Positions 1 to 7,303 are shown, numbered from the stretch's first letter. The stretch: 9,201 bases of DNA from Phenylobacterium sp. (GCA_019264505.1 JAHUZY010000386.1:1-9201); one strand, 5' to 3'. The notes: generated by a model from the letters alone, not told the origin. Translations and numbers: made by a program.

Positions 1-169
1 CGCCCAGGTCGATCTGCGGCTGGACGCCGGTTCCGCGCAGGGCGTCAGGCGCCCGGGGGTTCTCGAAGGAGAGGTCGCGGATGAACTGGGCCAGGATGCG
101 CACACCCGGAACAAAGGCCTCAGCGCCGTTCGGCAGGCCGCCGGGGGCGGCGGCGTCGGTGTCGGTCAT
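1..169 (-). CDS. secB: Protein-export chaperone SecB, N-terminal part (runs off the window)
   Basis: SecB is a cytoplasmic tetrameric chaperone that holds precursor proteins unfolded and delivers them to SecA for export. Only the first 56 codons are present. They read [19 protein letters not shown], then a stretch with the family hallmark [13 protein letters not shown] at about residues 29-41, then QPQIDL near the window edge; these are conserved first-strand motifs of SecB. The ATG is preceded by only a weak ribosome-binding site (GGACAG). The acidic, glycine-rich leader before the SecB core is usual for alphaproteobacterial SecB. The gene diverges from the Tim44-like gene, sharing a 207-bp spacer. 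Identity is secure from the motifs; nothing can be said of the missing C-terminal part. Confidence 0.93.
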   Translation of the reverse strand, partial: MTDTDAAAPGGLPNGAEAFVPGVRILAQFIRDLSFENPRAPDALRGTGVQPQIDLG

Positions 170-200
170 GCACGTCTGTCCGTTATGGGAGGCCAGGCCG

Positions 201-250
201 GCGCCAGGGCCGACCGTCTTTCGGCGGGAAAACCCGCCCATTCCTGGCGC
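201..250. repeat. Nested inverted repeat in the secB / Tim44-like divergent spacer
   Basis: An outer perfect 8-bp inverted repeat (GCGCCAGG at 201-208, CCTGGCGC at 243-250) encloses an inner perfect 6-bp hairpin with a four-A loop (GGCGGG at 223-228, CCCGCC at 233-238). It lies 31 bp upstream of the secB ATG, so it would fall in the secB leader if transcription starts further upstream. It could be an operator, a leader-RNA structure or chance in GC-rich DNA; no T-run follows on either strand, so an intrinsic terminator is unlikely. Confidence 0.45.
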
Positions 251-290
251 GGGCTGCTAACATGCGACCCTGCGTGATGCAACGTCGGTC

Positions 291-319
291 CTGACGCCGG
301 CGTTTTGAGCGACTATATA
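291..319 (+). promoter_or_regulatory. Candidate sigma-70-type promoter for the Tim44-like/mltA/smr cluster
   Basis: CTGACG (291-296) is separated by 17 bp from TATATA (314-319). The first resembles the alphaproteobacterial TTGACG -35 box with one mismatch; the second is an AT-rich -10 in an otherwise GC-rich spacer. Transcription would start near 326, leaving a leader of about 50 nt before the proposed TTG start at 377. It is a pattern match only. Confidence 0.35.
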
Positions 320-365
320 GATCACAAGGGCCGCGTTTCTGGCCCGCTCGTCCACAGAAGCCCAC

Positions 366-370
366 GAGAG
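366..370 (+). promoter_or_regulatory. Ribosome-binding site that fixes the Tim44-like start
   Basis: GAGAG lies 6 bp before the TTG at 377-379. The upstream in-frame TTG at 305 has no such site and overlaps the candidate promoter, so 377 is preferred. Confidence 0.5.
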
Positions 371-376
371 ACCCGT

Positions 377-997
377 TTGCCCCTACTGGAGCTGATCATC
401 TTCGCCGCCCTGGCGGCCATTGTCCTGTACCAGCTCTATTCGGTGCTGGGACGGCGTGTCGGACGGCAACCGGAGGACAAGCCTGCGGGCGAGGCCCAGC
501 CGAGCCCCGTGCGTCCTGTGGAGCGGGTGCTGGAAGCGTCTGAGGAGGCCGAAGGCGTCGCTCTGTCGGGCCTGGCCGCGGTCCGCGCCCGGGACCCGTC
601 CTTCGACCTCAGCCACTTCCTGCATGGCGCCAAGTCGGCCTATCAGATGATCGTCAACGCCTTCGCCAGCGGTGACCGCGACACCCTGCGCAACCTTCTG
701 TCGGACGAGGTCTATTCGGCCTTTGAATCGGCCATCTCCGCCCGGGAGGCCGAGGGCCGCACCGAGACGGTGGAATTCCTGCATCCGCCCCGGGCCGATA
801 TGGAGAAGGCCGAGATGGCGGGCGACGCCGCCCGCGTCACGGTCCGTTTCCTGGCCGAGCTGCGCAGCCGCACCAAGGACGAACGCGGCGAGGCGGTGGA
901 CGACCGCCGCACGGCCGAACTCTGGACCTTCGAGCGCAACCTCAAGAGCAAAGACCCCAACTGGGCCCTGGTTCACGTCGACGCCGCGGAGGCCTAG
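377..997 (+). CDS. Tim44/TimA-family membrane-anchored protein
   Basis: The 206-residue protein has one N-terminal membrane segment (about residues 3-22, LPLLELIIFAALAAIVLYQL) followed by the basic LGRRVGRQPEDK turn typical of bacterial Tim44-like proteins. A variable, acidic linker follows to about residue 70. The Tim44-like domain spans about 77-203, with FLHGAKSAYQMIVNAFASGD and a terminal DPNWALVH strand. Tim44-like proteins of alphaproteobacteria are inner-membrane relatives of the mitochondrial import motor subunit; their bacterial job is poorly defined. The start is a TTG: it opens directly on the conserved hydrophobic segment and has GAGAG 6 bp upstream. A 230-residue version from the TTG at 305 would add a non-family leader. 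The GTG of mltA follows the stop after 4 bp, so the genes are probably co-transcribed. Family assignment is confident, the start moderately so. Confidence 0.85.
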   Translation: MPLLELIIFAALAAIVLYQLYSVLGRRVGRQPEDKPAGEAQPSPVRPVERVLEASEEAEGVALSGLAAVRARDPSFDLSHFLHGAKSAYQMIVNAFASGDRDTLRNLLSDEVYSAFESAISAREAEGRTETVEFLHPPRADMEKAEMAGDAARVTVRFLAELRSRTKDERGEAVDDRRTAELWTFERNLKSKDPNWALVHVDAAEA

Positions 998-1001
998 GTC
1001 T

Positions 1002-2099
1002 GTGCGTTTGCGTCTGGTCGGCGTCCTCGGCGGCGCCCTCCTCCTGAGCGCCTGCGCCACCGCGCGGGCGCCTGATGAGGCTTCGACTCCCCCCACTCCG
1101 CCTGCGCCCTCGCCGGGGGCGCCCCCCCGCGATGGCCCCCCGCCCCCGCCGATCGCCTTCAGCAGCCTGACTGGCTGGAACATCGCCGATCACGCCGAGG
1201 CCTTCGCCGCCTATCAGGCGACCTGCGGGGTGGCCAAGGCGCCGGCCGAGGTGGAGGTCTGCCGCCGGGCCAGGGCGCAGCCGCGCCTGGAGACCGACCA
1301 GGCCAGAGCCTTCTTCGAGGCCAATTTCCGTCTCGAGCCGGTCCCCGGCGAAGGGATCCTGACCGCCTATTACGCTCCGGAATACACCGCCCGGACCACG
1401 CCGGACGCCGAATACAGTGCGCCCGTGCGGCCCAAGCCCGCCAACCACGCCGCCCTGTCGGGTCGGGCAGACCGGGCGGCCATCGAGGCTACGCCGCCGG
1501 ATGTGGTGCTGGCCTGGATGCGGCCCGAGGAGCTGTTCTTCCTGCAGATCCAGGGCTCTGGCGTCCTGACCTTCCCTGACGGGCTGCGGGTCAAGGTGCT
1601 GTTCGCCGCCCACAATGACCTGCCGTTTTCCGGGATCGCCAATCCCATGCGCGACCGCGGCCTGCTGGAGGCGAACAACACGTCTGGCGAGGCGATCCGC
1701 GCCTGGCTGGCGGCCCGGCGGGGGCCTGAGGCCGACGCCATCATGCGGCTGAATCGCCGCTATGTGTGGTTCCGGCTGGAGGCCGATGATGGCCTGCATC
1801 CCGTGGGCGCGGCCGGGGTTCCCCTGCCCCCCGACCATGCCATCGCTGTGGACCTCAGCCAGCACCGGGTTGGCGAACTGTTCTGGATCGACGCCACCGC
1901 CCCAATTCTCAGCGGCGCCTTTCCCACCTATCGCCGCCTGGCGGTCGCCCTGGACACGGGCGGCGCCATCAAGGGCCAGGTCCGGGCCGACCTCTATCTG
2001 GGCTCCGGGCCAGAGGCGGGCGTGGAGGCCGGACGGGTGCGTCACACCCTGAGAATGGTGCGACTGGCGCCCCGGGTGGGACCCGATCCCACCCCATGA
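1002..2099 (+). CDS. mltA: Membrane-bound lytic murein transglycosylase A (lipoprotein)
   Basis: MltA cleaves the MurNAc-GlcNAc bond of peptidoglycan with formation of 1,6-anhydro-MurNAc, acting from the outer membrane. The 365-residue product starts at GTG, with GGAGG 9 bp upstream inside the end of the Tim44-like gene. A lipoprotein signal peptide ends in LLSAC with the lipidated Cys18. A proline/alanine-rich tether (about 21-50) leads to the MltA domain, marked by GEGILTAYYAPEY (116-128) and EELFFLQIQGSG (176-187), and then the 3D domain with VALDTGGAIKG (315-325) and ADLYLGSGPEAG (329-340). Asp330 aligns with the catalytic Asp308 of E. coli MltA and Asp318 with its conserved upstream partner. 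Length matches the family. The open frame extends far upstream through the Tim44-like gene, but that is a GC-rich shadow. The stop overlaps the next gene as ATGA, indicating translational coupling. Confidence 0.95.
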   Translation: MRLRLVGVLGGALLLSACATARAPDEASTPPTPPAPSPGAPPRDGPPPPPIAFSSLTGWNIADHAEAFAAYQATCGVAKAPAEVEVCRRARAQPRLETDQARAFFEANFRLEPVPGEGILTAYYAPEYTARTTPDAEYSAPVRPKPANHAALSGRADRAAIEATPPDVVLAWMRPEELFFLQIQGSGVLTFPDGLRVKVLFAAHNDLPFSGIANPMRDRGLLEANNTSGEAIRAWLAARRGPEADAIMRLNRRYVWFRLEADDGLHPVGAAGVPLPPDHAIAVDLSQHRVGELFWIDATAPILSGAFPTYRRLAVALDTGGAIKGQVRADLYLGSGPEAGVEAGRVRHTLRMVRLAPRVGPDPTP

Positions 2100-2662
2100 A
2101 ACGTCCGCTTCGACCTGAGGAGCACAGGCTCTGGTCGGTCGTGGCGGCCACGCTTCACCCCCTGCCCGGACGCCACACGCCAACGGCGCCGGCTGAGCCA
2201 GCCGACCCGCCGCCGCAGGCCGCAACGCCGGCCGGCAAGGCCCCGCCGGGCAAGCAGCCCCCTAAGCGCACGGCCGCGGGACCTCAACCTGCGCCGAAAA
2301 TCCCGCCTGCGGCCCCGTGGCCAGGCCCTGAGCTCATCGAGCCCAACCGCCATCACCGGATCGTGCGAGAGCGTGACCCCATCGCCGCGCGGCTCGACCT
2401 GCACGGCCTGACCTATGACGCGGCCCGGGCCCGGCTGGACGGTTTCCTGCTGCAGGCCTGGCACGAAGGGCACCGGGCCGTGCTGGTGATCACGGGCAAG
2501 GGCTCTCGGGGAAGCGGCGACGGAACCCTGCGCCGGGCCGCTCCCGAATGGCTGGCCGCCCCCCATCTGCGCGCCATCGTGGCCGGCGTTTCAGAAGCCC
2601 ATCGTCGGCATGGGGGCGGCGGCGCCCTCTATGTGGCGCTGAAACGCAAAGCCCGGGGATGA
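2096..2662 (+). CDS. Smr/MutS2 C-terminal domain protein
   Basis: The 188-residue protein has a short charged N-terminal segment, a low-complexity proline/alanine/lysine-rich linker (about 22-80) and a C-terminal Smr domain. Visible Smr motifs are LDLHG (100-104), VITGKGSRGSGDGTLRR (131-147) and GGGGALYVALKR (173-184). Stand-alone Smr domains are nuclease or nucleic-acid-binding modules; the LDLHG and GKG loops carry the residues thought to act in catalysis or binding. The ATG overlaps the mltA stop by 4 bp, so it is almost certainly translated from the same message. Smr proteins are common directly after mltA in alphaproteobacteria, but no functional link to murein turnover is established. 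The DNA or RNA target cannot be told from sequence. Confidence 0.9.
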   Translation: MKRPLRPEEHRLWSVVAATLHPLPGRHTPTAPAEPADPPPQAATPAGKAPPGKQPPKRTAAGPQPAPKIPPAAPWPGPELIEPNRHHRIVRERDPIAARLDLHGLTYDAARARLDGFLLQAWHEGHRAVLVITGKGSRGSGDGTLRRAAPEWLAAPHLRAIVAGVSEAHRRHGGGGALYVALKRKARG

Positions 2663-2713
2663 GCCTGTGCGCAGATTTCGCGTTAGACTGACCCGAACAC
2701 AGCGAGGTCGCCG

Positions 2714-3037
2714 ATGAAGCCCGTCACCATCGACATTCCCCACACCCTGGGCGCCGCCGAGGCGCGGCGACGGCTGGAAGACGGGTTCGAGAAGATTCTC
2801 AGCCAGCTCGGCGAGGGCGCCAAGGTCACCCGGCAATGGACCGGGGATCGCATGGCCTTTTCCGCCACGGTGCTGGGCCAGACCATCAGCGGACACCTGG
2901 ACGTCCTGGCCGACGCCGTGCGGATGGAGATCAAGCTGCCCAATGTGCTGGCCATGCTGGCGGGCAAGATCAAGGGCCGGGTTCAGACCCAGGGCCAGCT
3001 GCTGCTGGAGAACAAGCCGCCGCCGCCCAAGCCTTAG
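2714..3037 (+). CDS. Polyhydroxyalkanoic acid system family protein (PHA_gran_rgn)
   Basis: This 107-residue protein has the layout of the small PHA granule-region family: an N-terminal [20 protein letters not shown] helix entry (6-25), a [23 protein letters not shown] strand region around 42-64, and a basic [18 protein letters not shown] tail (82-99). The family is usually annotated near polyhydroxyalkanoate genes, but no PHA synthase or phasin is seen here, so a PHA role is by name only. The start has GAGG 6 bp upstream. The 51-bp gap after the Smr gene contains a weak -10-like TTAGACT but no convincing -35, so it may be expressed from read-through or its own promoter. It converges on hisE: its TAG and the hisE TAA overlap by 2 bp. 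Confidence 0.8.
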   Translation: MKPVTIDIPHTLGAAEARRRLEDGFEKILSQLGEGAKVTRQWTGDRMAFSATVLGQTISGHLDVLADAVRMEIKLPNVLAMLAGKIKGRVQTQGQLLLENKPPPPKP

Positions 3038-3357
3038 CTTTTGCGGGCGGCCTTCTCGGCATGGCCGGATACCCCCTCGCGGGCTTCGAGCCGGGCGGCG
3101 ACCTCGTCCAGTGAAACGCCCGCGGCGGCCATGACCACCAGCCAGTGATAGAGCAGATCGGCGCTTTCGGCGGCCAGGGCGTCCTTATCGGCCTGCACGG
3201 CGGCGATCACCGTCTCAATCGCTTCTTCGCCCAGCTTCTTGGCCGCCAGGGACGGGTCGCCCAGCAGGCGGGCGGTGTAGGAGGCGGCGCCATCGCCGCC
3301 CTTGCGGCTCTCGATCACCGCTGACAGACGCCCCAGGACCTCGGCCAGCCGGCTCAT
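3034..3357 (-). CDS. hisE: Phosphoribosyl-ATP pyrophosphatase
   Basis: HisE hydrolyses phosphoribosyl-ATP to phosphoribosyl-AMP, the second step of histidine synthesis. The 107 residues contain the MazG-like all-helical fold with the metal-binding helices: [25 protein letters not shown] (about 29-53, acidic residues EEAIE) and [23 protein letters not shown] (about 64-86, ESADLLYH). Length is normal for stand-alone HisE; there is no fused HisI domain, so HisI must be encoded elsewhere. The ATG overlaps the hisF stop as ATGA, with GAGG 7 bp upstream inside hisF. It is the last gene of the operon, and its stop is interlocked with that of the convergent PHA-system gene, leaving no space for an intrinsic terminator between them. 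Confidence 0.95.
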   Translation of the reverse strand: MSRLAEVLGRLSAVIESRKGGDGAASYTARLLGDPSLAAKKLGEEAIETVIAAVQADKDALAAESADLLYHWLVVMAAAGVSLDEVAARLEAREGVSGHAEKAARKS

Positions 3358-4154
3358 GAAAAGGCCTCGGCGGCGTCGCGGCGCATCTCCGCGCCCGTCA
3401 GGCGGGCAGGCAGGCCGGCGGCGATCAAGGCCTGTTTGACCTCGCCGATGGACACCTCGCCGAAATGGAAGATGGAGGCGGCCAGCACCGCGTCTGCCCC
3501 CCCTTGGGTCGCGGCCTCCACCATGTGGGTGGCCGATCCGGCGCCGCCCGAGGCGATCACCGGCACGCTGACGGCGCCGGTCACGGCGCGCAGCAACGCG
3601 ATATCATAGCCGGTCTTGGCCCCGTCCCGGTCCATGGAGGTCAGCAGGATCTCGCCGGCCCCCTTCTCCACCGCCAGGGCGGCGTATTCGACCACGTCCA
3701 GGCCGGTGTCCTTGCGCCCCCCATAGATGAAGACGCGCCAGTCCCCGTCCTCGGTCCGCTTGGCGTCGACGGCGCAGACCACGGCCTGGGAGCCGAAGGC
3801 GTCGGCGCAGGCGCTGATCAGGTCGGGGTTTTCCACCGCCGCAGTGTTCACCGAAATCTTGTCGGCGCCGGCCAGCAACAGGCGGCGCGCATCGTCCACC
3901 GCGCGGATGCCGCCGCCGACGCTGAGCGGCATGAAGCAGACATCGGCGGTCCGCGCGATCACGTCGAGGATGGCCCCACGGCCCTCGTGGCTGGCGGTGA
4001 TGTCCAGGAACATCAGCTCGTCGGCGCCGGCCGCGTCATAGGCGCTGGCCTGCTCCACCGGATCGCCGGCGTCGCGCAGGGACAGGAACTGCACGCCCTT
4101 GACCACGCGGCCGTCCTTGACGTCCAGGCAGGGGATGACGCGCAGGTTCAGCAT
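3354..4154 (-). CDS. hisF: Imidazole glycerol phosphate synthase, cyclase subunit
   Basis: HisF takes ammonia from HisH and converts PRFAR to imidazole-glycerol phosphate and AICAR. The (beta/alpha)8 barrel is clear: [14 protein letters not shown] at 7-20 carries catalytic Asp11, [20 protein letters not shown] (128-147) carries catalytic Asp130, and the phosphate-binding loops LSVGGGIR (77-84), [13 protein letters not shown] (162-174) and IASGGAG (200-206) are all present. At 266 residues it is slightly longer than the usual 250-258; the excess is a C-terminal tail (about the last 15 residues, after GLPAR). The ATG shares one base with the hisA stop (TGATG), and the tail overlaps hisE by 4 bp. 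An AAGG lies 10 bp upstream of the ATG. Confidence 0.97.
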   Translation of the reverse strand: MLNLRVIPCLDVKDGRVVKGVQFLSLRDAGDPVEQASAYDAAGADELMFLDITASHEGRGAILDVIARTADVCFMPLSVGGGIRAVDDARRLLLAGADKISVNTAAVENPDLISACADAFGSQAVVCAVDAKRTEDGDWRVFIYGGRKDTGLDVVEYAALAVEKGAGEILLTSMDRDGAKTGYDIALLRAVTGAVSVPVIASGGAGSATHMVEAATQGGADAVLAASIFHFGEVSIGEVKQALIAAGLPARLTGAEMRRDAAEAFS

Positions 4155-4876
4155 CAGGCCGCAGCCTTGATGGCTTCGGGCGCCTTGATGGCGCCGGTAT
4201 AGAGGGCCCGGCCCAGGACGGCGCCGGCGATCGGCCGGCCCTTGCGGGCGCGCAGGCGGTGGATGTCGTCGACGCTGGCCAGGCCGCCGGCGGCGATCAC
4301 CGGGATGTCCACGGCGTCGGCCATGGCCCCGAACACGTCCACATTGAAGCCGGTCAGGGCGCCGTCGCGGTCGATGTCGGTGATAATCAGGGCGCTGACG
4401 CCGGCGTCCTCAAACCGCTTGGCCACGGTGACGGCGTCGAGATCGGAATCCTCGGTCCAGCCCTGGACGGCCACCTTGCCGCCGCGGACATCGACGCTGA
4501 CGGCGATCTGTTCGGGCCACAGGCGGGCGGCTTCCACCACCACCTGGGGCTCGCGCACGGCCAGCGTGCCGAGGATGACCCGGCTGACTCCGGCCTCGAT
4601 CCAGCCCTCGATATCGGCCAGGCTGCGGATGCCGCCGCCCAGCTGTACGGGGACCGAGACGGCCGAGAGAATGGCCTCCACGGCCGAGGCGTTGACCGCC
4701 TTGCCTTCCACCGCGCCGTTCAGGTCCACCACATGGATCCAGGGGAAGCCGGCATTGGCCCACTGCTTGGCCTGGTCGGCGGGCGAGGTGTTGAACACCG
4801 TGGCGGTGTCGAGGACGCCGTGCAGCACGCGCACGCACTGGCCGTCCTTCAGGTCGATGGCCGGATAGAGGATCAA
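4154..4876 (-). CDS. hisA: ProFAR isomerase (HisA)
   Basis: HisA isomerises ProFAR to PRFAR, the substrate of HisF. From the proposed TTG start the protein is 240 residues and begins [12 protein letters not shown], the standard HisA N-terminus. Catalytic Asp8 and Asp129 ([16 protein letters not shown], 125-140) are present, as are QLGGGIRS (78-85), [13 protein letters not shown] (166-178) and IAAGGLAS (194-201). GGAG lies 8 bp before this TTG, whose last two bases overlap the hisH TGA stop. The alternative is the GTG at 4883-4885, which adds three residues, overlaps hisH by 13 bp and sits on top of the GGAG, so it is less likely. The usual GD after the first loop is GV here (Gly20-Val21); some HisA enzymes, such as that of Thermotoga, also lack this Asp. 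Confidence 0.93.
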   Translation of the reverse strand: MILYPAIDLKDGQCVRVLHGVLDTATVFNTSPADQAKQWANAGFPWIHVVDLNGAVEGKAVNASAVEAILSAVSVPVQLGGGIRSLADIEGWIEAGVSRVILGTLAVREPQVVVEAARLWPEQIAVSVDVRGGKVAVQGWTEDSDLDAVTVAKRFEDAGVSALIITDIDRDGALTGFNVDVFGAMADAVDIPVIAAGGLASVDDIHRLRARKGRPIAGAVLGRALYTGAIKAPEAIKAAA

Positions 4877-5517
4877 GGTCGCCACTCCAGAAAGCGCGCG
4901 AGGAGAGAAAGCCCGGCAGACTGCGACTTCTCCGGGTGGAATTGAACCCCCGCCACATTGCCCCGCGCCACGGCGGCGGCGAACCGGCCCCCGTGATCGG
5001 TGAAGGCGGCCACATCGGCGGGATCGGCCGCGTGGAAGGCGAAGGAGTGGGTGAAATACATGGCCCCGTCGGCGACGAGACCGAGGGCGTGACCGGCTGG
5101 GCTGATGTCGTCCAGGCTGTTCCAGCCCATGTGCGGCACCTTGCAGGCGGGGCTGGCCGGGGTCAGGCGGCGGACCTCGCCCGGGATCCAGTCGAGACCC
5201 AGGGTCTCGCCGAACTCCAGGCCGCGGCTGGCCAGAAGCTGCATGCCGACACAGACGCCCAGGAAGGGGACGCCCCGGGTCTGCACCGCTTCGGTGATGG
5301 CCTCGACCAGGCCAGGCCTGGCCATCAGCGCCCCGCGGCAGGCGGCGAAGGCGCCGACGCCGGGCAGGACGATGCGATCGGCGGCGGCCACCGTTTCCGG
5401 GTCGGCGGTCACGCGAATCTCCGCAGCCCCAGGCGCGGAGCCGGCGGCTTTCTCAAGGGCGTTCTGCGCCGAACGGAGATTGCCCGACCCGTAGTCGATC
5501 AGGGCGACGGTCTGCAT
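4873..5517 (-). CDS. hisH: Imidazole glycerol phosphate synthase, glutamine amidotransferase subunit
   Basis: HisH hydrolyses glutamine and channels the ammonia to HisF. It is a class I glutamine amidotransferase of 214 residues. IDYGSGNLRSAQNALEKA opens the protein (7-24), LPGVGAF is at 51-57, and the nucleophile is Cys89 in LGVCVGMQLL (86-95). HMGWN is at 129-133, YFTHSF at 154-159, and the other two triad members are His194 and Glu196 in VQFHPEKS (191-198). The ATG has AAGGA 6 bp upstream. It begins 27 bp after hisB ends, the widest gap in the operon, and its last codons contain the ribosome-binding site and start of hisA. All key residues are present, so it should be active. Confidence 0.97.
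   Translation of the reverse strand: MQTVALIDYGSGNLRSAQNALEKAAGSAPGAAEIRVTADPETVAAADRIVLPGVGAFAACRGALMARPGLVEAITEAVQTRGVPFLGVCVGMQLLASRGLEFGETLGLDWIPGEVRRLTPASPACKVPHMGWNSLDDISPAGHALGLVADGAMYFTHSFAFHAADPADVAAFTDHGGRFAAAVARGNVAGVQFHPEKSQSAGLSLLARFLEWRP
4885..4888 (-). promoter_or_regulatory. Ribosome-binding site that decides the hisA start
   Basis: GGAG on the minus strand, inside the hisH 3' end, lies 8 bp upstream of the TTG at 4874-4876. It overlaps the competing GTG by one base, which argues against initiation at that GTG. Confidence 0.55.
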
Positions 5518-5544
5518 AGCGGTTCCTTAGACCCTTGGGCGCGC

Positions 5545-6135
5545 CTAGAGCACGCCCTTTGTGGAGGGGGCCTGGCCGCCCGTCTTGGGGTCGATCTCAA
5601 TGGCCGTGCGCAGGGCCCGGGCCAAGGCCTTGAACCCGCTCTCGGCGATATGGTGGCTGTTGTCCCCGTACAGGGTCTCCAGATGCACGCAGGCGCCGCA
5701 ATTCATGGCGAAGGCGTGGTGGAACTCCTTGAACAGCTCGGTGTCCATCTCGCCGATCTTCGGCGTCCGGAAGGCGGTCTTCCAGATCAGATAGGGCCGG
5801 TTGGACAGGTCGATGGCGCACCGCGTCAGGGTCTCGTCCATGGGAATATAGGCATGGCCGAACCGGCGGATGCCCTTGAACCCATCCAGCGCCTTGTGGA
5901 TGGCCTGGCCGAGCACGATGCCGGTGTCCTCCACCGTGTGGTGGGCGTCGATGTGCAGGTCGCCCTTGGTGCGGACCTTCAGGTCGATGCCGCCATGGCG
6001 GGCGAAGGCGTCGAGCATGTGGTCGAAGAAGCCGACGCCGGTCTCGACGTCGGACACGCCGGTCCCGTCCAGATCCACGCTGATGGTGATCTGGGTTTCC
6101 TTCGTGTTGCGAACCACCTCGGCCGTGCGCGCCAT
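5545..6135 (-). CDS. hisB: Imidazoleglycerol-phosphate dehydratase
   Basis: HisB removes water from imidazole-glycerol phosphate to give imidazole-acetol phosphate. The 196-residue, single-domain enzyme (no histidinol-phosphatase fusion) shows [16 protein letters not shown] (33-48), the first metal motif DAHHTVED (63-70, with His65, His66 and Glu69) and the second, DNSHHIAES (148-156, with His151, His152 and Glu155). These bind the two manganese ions. ATG is taken as the start, 5 bp after the kinase stop, with AGAGGA about 11 bp upstream inside the kinase 3' end. A TTG three codons earlier would overlap the kinase stop and stand only 2 bp from the same AGAGGA, which is too close. Tight spacing places it in one message with the kinase. 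Confidence 0.96.
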   Translation of the reverse strand: MARTAEVVRNTKETQITISVDLDGTGVSDVETGVGFFDHMLDAFARHGGIDLKVRTKGDLHIDAHHTVEDTGIVLGQAIHKALDGFKGIRRFGHAYIPMDETLTRCAIDLSNRPYLIWKTAFRTPKIGEMDTELFKEFHHAFAMNCGACVHLETLYGDNSHHIAESGFKALARALRTAIEIDPKTGGQAPSTKGVL

Positions 6136-6140
6136 GGTCT

Positions 6141-7130
6141 TCAAAGTCCTCTCGAAGCGGCCAGGGCCTTCAGCGAGACCTGCGGCCGCGGCCCGTAGTG
6201 GGAAATCACCTCCGCCGCCGCCAGCGAGCCAAGCTGGCCGCAGACCGGAAGCGAGCGATCGTTCGCCAGTCCATATAGGAAGCCCGCGGCGTACTGGTCG
6301 CCGGCGCCGGTGGTGTCGATCACCTGATCCACGGCTGCGGCCCAGATTTCGTGACGGGCCTCGCCGGCGGCGATCACCGAGCCCTTGTCGCTGCGGGTCA
6401 CCGCGGCGATGGCCGTGCGGCTGGCCAGGGCGTTCACCGCGGCGTCGAAATCCGTGGTCTCGAACAGGGCGCAGACCTCGGCCTCATTGGCGAAGACGAT
6501 GTCCACCTGGGTCTCGATGAACTCCATCAGGGCGCCGCGATGGCGCTCCACCACGAAGGCGTCCGACAGGGTGATGGCGATCTGGCGACCATTGGCCCGG
6601 GCCAGGCCTGCGGCCTTGGCGAATGCGCGGCGGGCCTCGAAGGGGTCGAACAGATAGCCTTCCAGATAGACGATCCTGGCCGCCTCGATGATGGCCGGGT
6701 CGACATCGTCGGCGGTCAGCTCGGTGGAGGCGCCCAGATAGGTGCACATGGTGCGCTGGCCGTCGGGCGTCACATTGATCAGGCAGCGGGCCGTGGCCGG
6801 ACCGGCGCCCAGCGGCGCGACATCGAACCGCACGCCCTGGGCGCGCAGGTCGTGGGCGAAGACGTCACCCAGCTGGTCCTTGGCCACCTTGCCCAGATAG
6901 GCCGCCCGGCCGCCGAAGCTGGCGACCCCGGCCACAGTATTGCCGGCCGAGCCGCCGGAGGTCTCCACGCCCGGCGCCATGCGGCTGTAGAGGTCCACGC
7001 CGCGAGCCTCGTCGATCAGCATCATCGCGCCCTTGGACAGACCCTCAGACGTCAGGAAGGCCTCGTCCGCCGGGGCGATCACATCGACGATGGCGTTGCC
7101 GATGGCGGCGACGTCGTAAAGCTCGGTCAT
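6141..7130 (-). CDS. PfkB-family carbohydrate kinase, adenosine kinase type
   Basis: This 329-residue ribokinase-fold enzyme probably phosphorylates a nucleoside or sugar with [18 protein letters not shown] (6-20) is the N-terminal strand typical of the group annotated as adenosine kinase in alphaproteobacteria. [19 protein letters not shown] (58-76) is the first PfkB signature; ANEAE at 214-218 is the metal/phosphate-binding NxxE-type motif; [17 protein letters not shown] (272-288) is the second signature, with catalytic Asp278 in GAGD. Substrate cannot be settled from motifs; other PfkB nucleoside or sugar kinases are possible. It is the first gene of the histidine operon, 5 bp before hisB. 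The frame stays open upstream to 7241, but that extension is arginine-rich and not family-like. The start has only a distant purine-rich GGAAGAGAAA upstream. Confidence 0.87.
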   Translation of the reverse strand: MTELYDVAAIGNAIVDVIAPADEAFLTSEGLSKGAMMLIDEARGVDLYSRMAPGVETSGGSAGNTVAGVASFGGRAAYLGKVAKDQLGDVFAHDLRAQGVRFDVAPLGAGPATARCLINVTPDGQRTMCTYLGASTELTADDVDPAIIEAARIVYLEGYLFDPFEARRAFAKAAGLARANGRQIAITLSDAFVVERHRGALMEFIETQVDIVFANEAEVCALFETTDFDAAVNALASRTAIAAVTRSDKGSVIAAGEARHEIWAAAVDQVIDTTGAGDQYAAGFLYGLANDRSLPVCGQLGSLAAAEVISHYGPRPQVSLKALAASRGL

Positions 7131-7181
7131 GGCGGGCGGGTTTCTCTTCCGAGGCGCGAAGGTGATCGGGAACGGGCGCCG

Positions 7182-7208
7182 ATTACAGGGAAAGCACAGT
7201 CGGGGCAA
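7182..7208 (-). promoter_or_regulatory. Candidate promoter of the kinase-his operon
   Basis: On the minus strand, TTGCCC (7203-7208) is followed after 15 bp by TGTAAT (7182-7187), a one-mismatch match to TATAAT. The leader to the kinase ATG would be about 45 nt. No histidine-rich leader peptide or attenuator hairpin is apparent between it and the kinase. This is a pattern match only. Confidence 0.3.
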
Positions 7209-7303
7209 TGTGAAGCAGGCCCACAGCCTGGCCAAAGACAACGGCGCCCGCCCGGCGCGGCGGGCCTTGCGCCGTCCGCCTCGATCGGGCGCTATCGCGC
7301 CTC

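Noticed and set aside
672..1001. Upstream extension of the mltA reading frame
   Set aside because: It would overlap the Tim44-like gene for over 300 bp and bury the lipoprotein signal peptide inside the protein. The GTG at 1002 has GGAGG and opens directly on the signal peptide.
942..2225. 427-codon minus-strand frame opposite mltA
   Set aside because: Shadow of mltA, whose lipobox, 3D domain and length are all correct.
2663..2713. Promoter for the PHA-system gene
   Set aside because: A TTAGACT resembling a -10 is present, but no believable -35 at proper spacing, so it is not listed as a feature.
3465..4202. 245-codon plus-strand frame antisense to hisF
   Set aside because: Shadow of hisF; composition is dominated by Gly/Ala/Val/Asp and no domain is recognisable.
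6142..6144. TTG start for hisB, three codons upstream of the ATG
   Set aside because: It is only 2 bp from the AGAGGA and overlaps the kinase stop codon; the ATG at 6133-6135 has workable spacing and the usual N-terminus.
4936..6198. 420-codon open frame on the plus strand, antisense to hisH and hisB
   Set aside because: It lies opposite two genes with intact catalytic motifs and reads as Gly/Ala/His/Asp-rich sequence without family features. Long antisense frames are expected at this GC content.
7131..7241. 37-codon N-terminal extension of the kinase
   Set aside because: The extension is Arg/Pro-rich and lies across the candidate promoter. Similarity to the PfkB family begins at MTELYDV.
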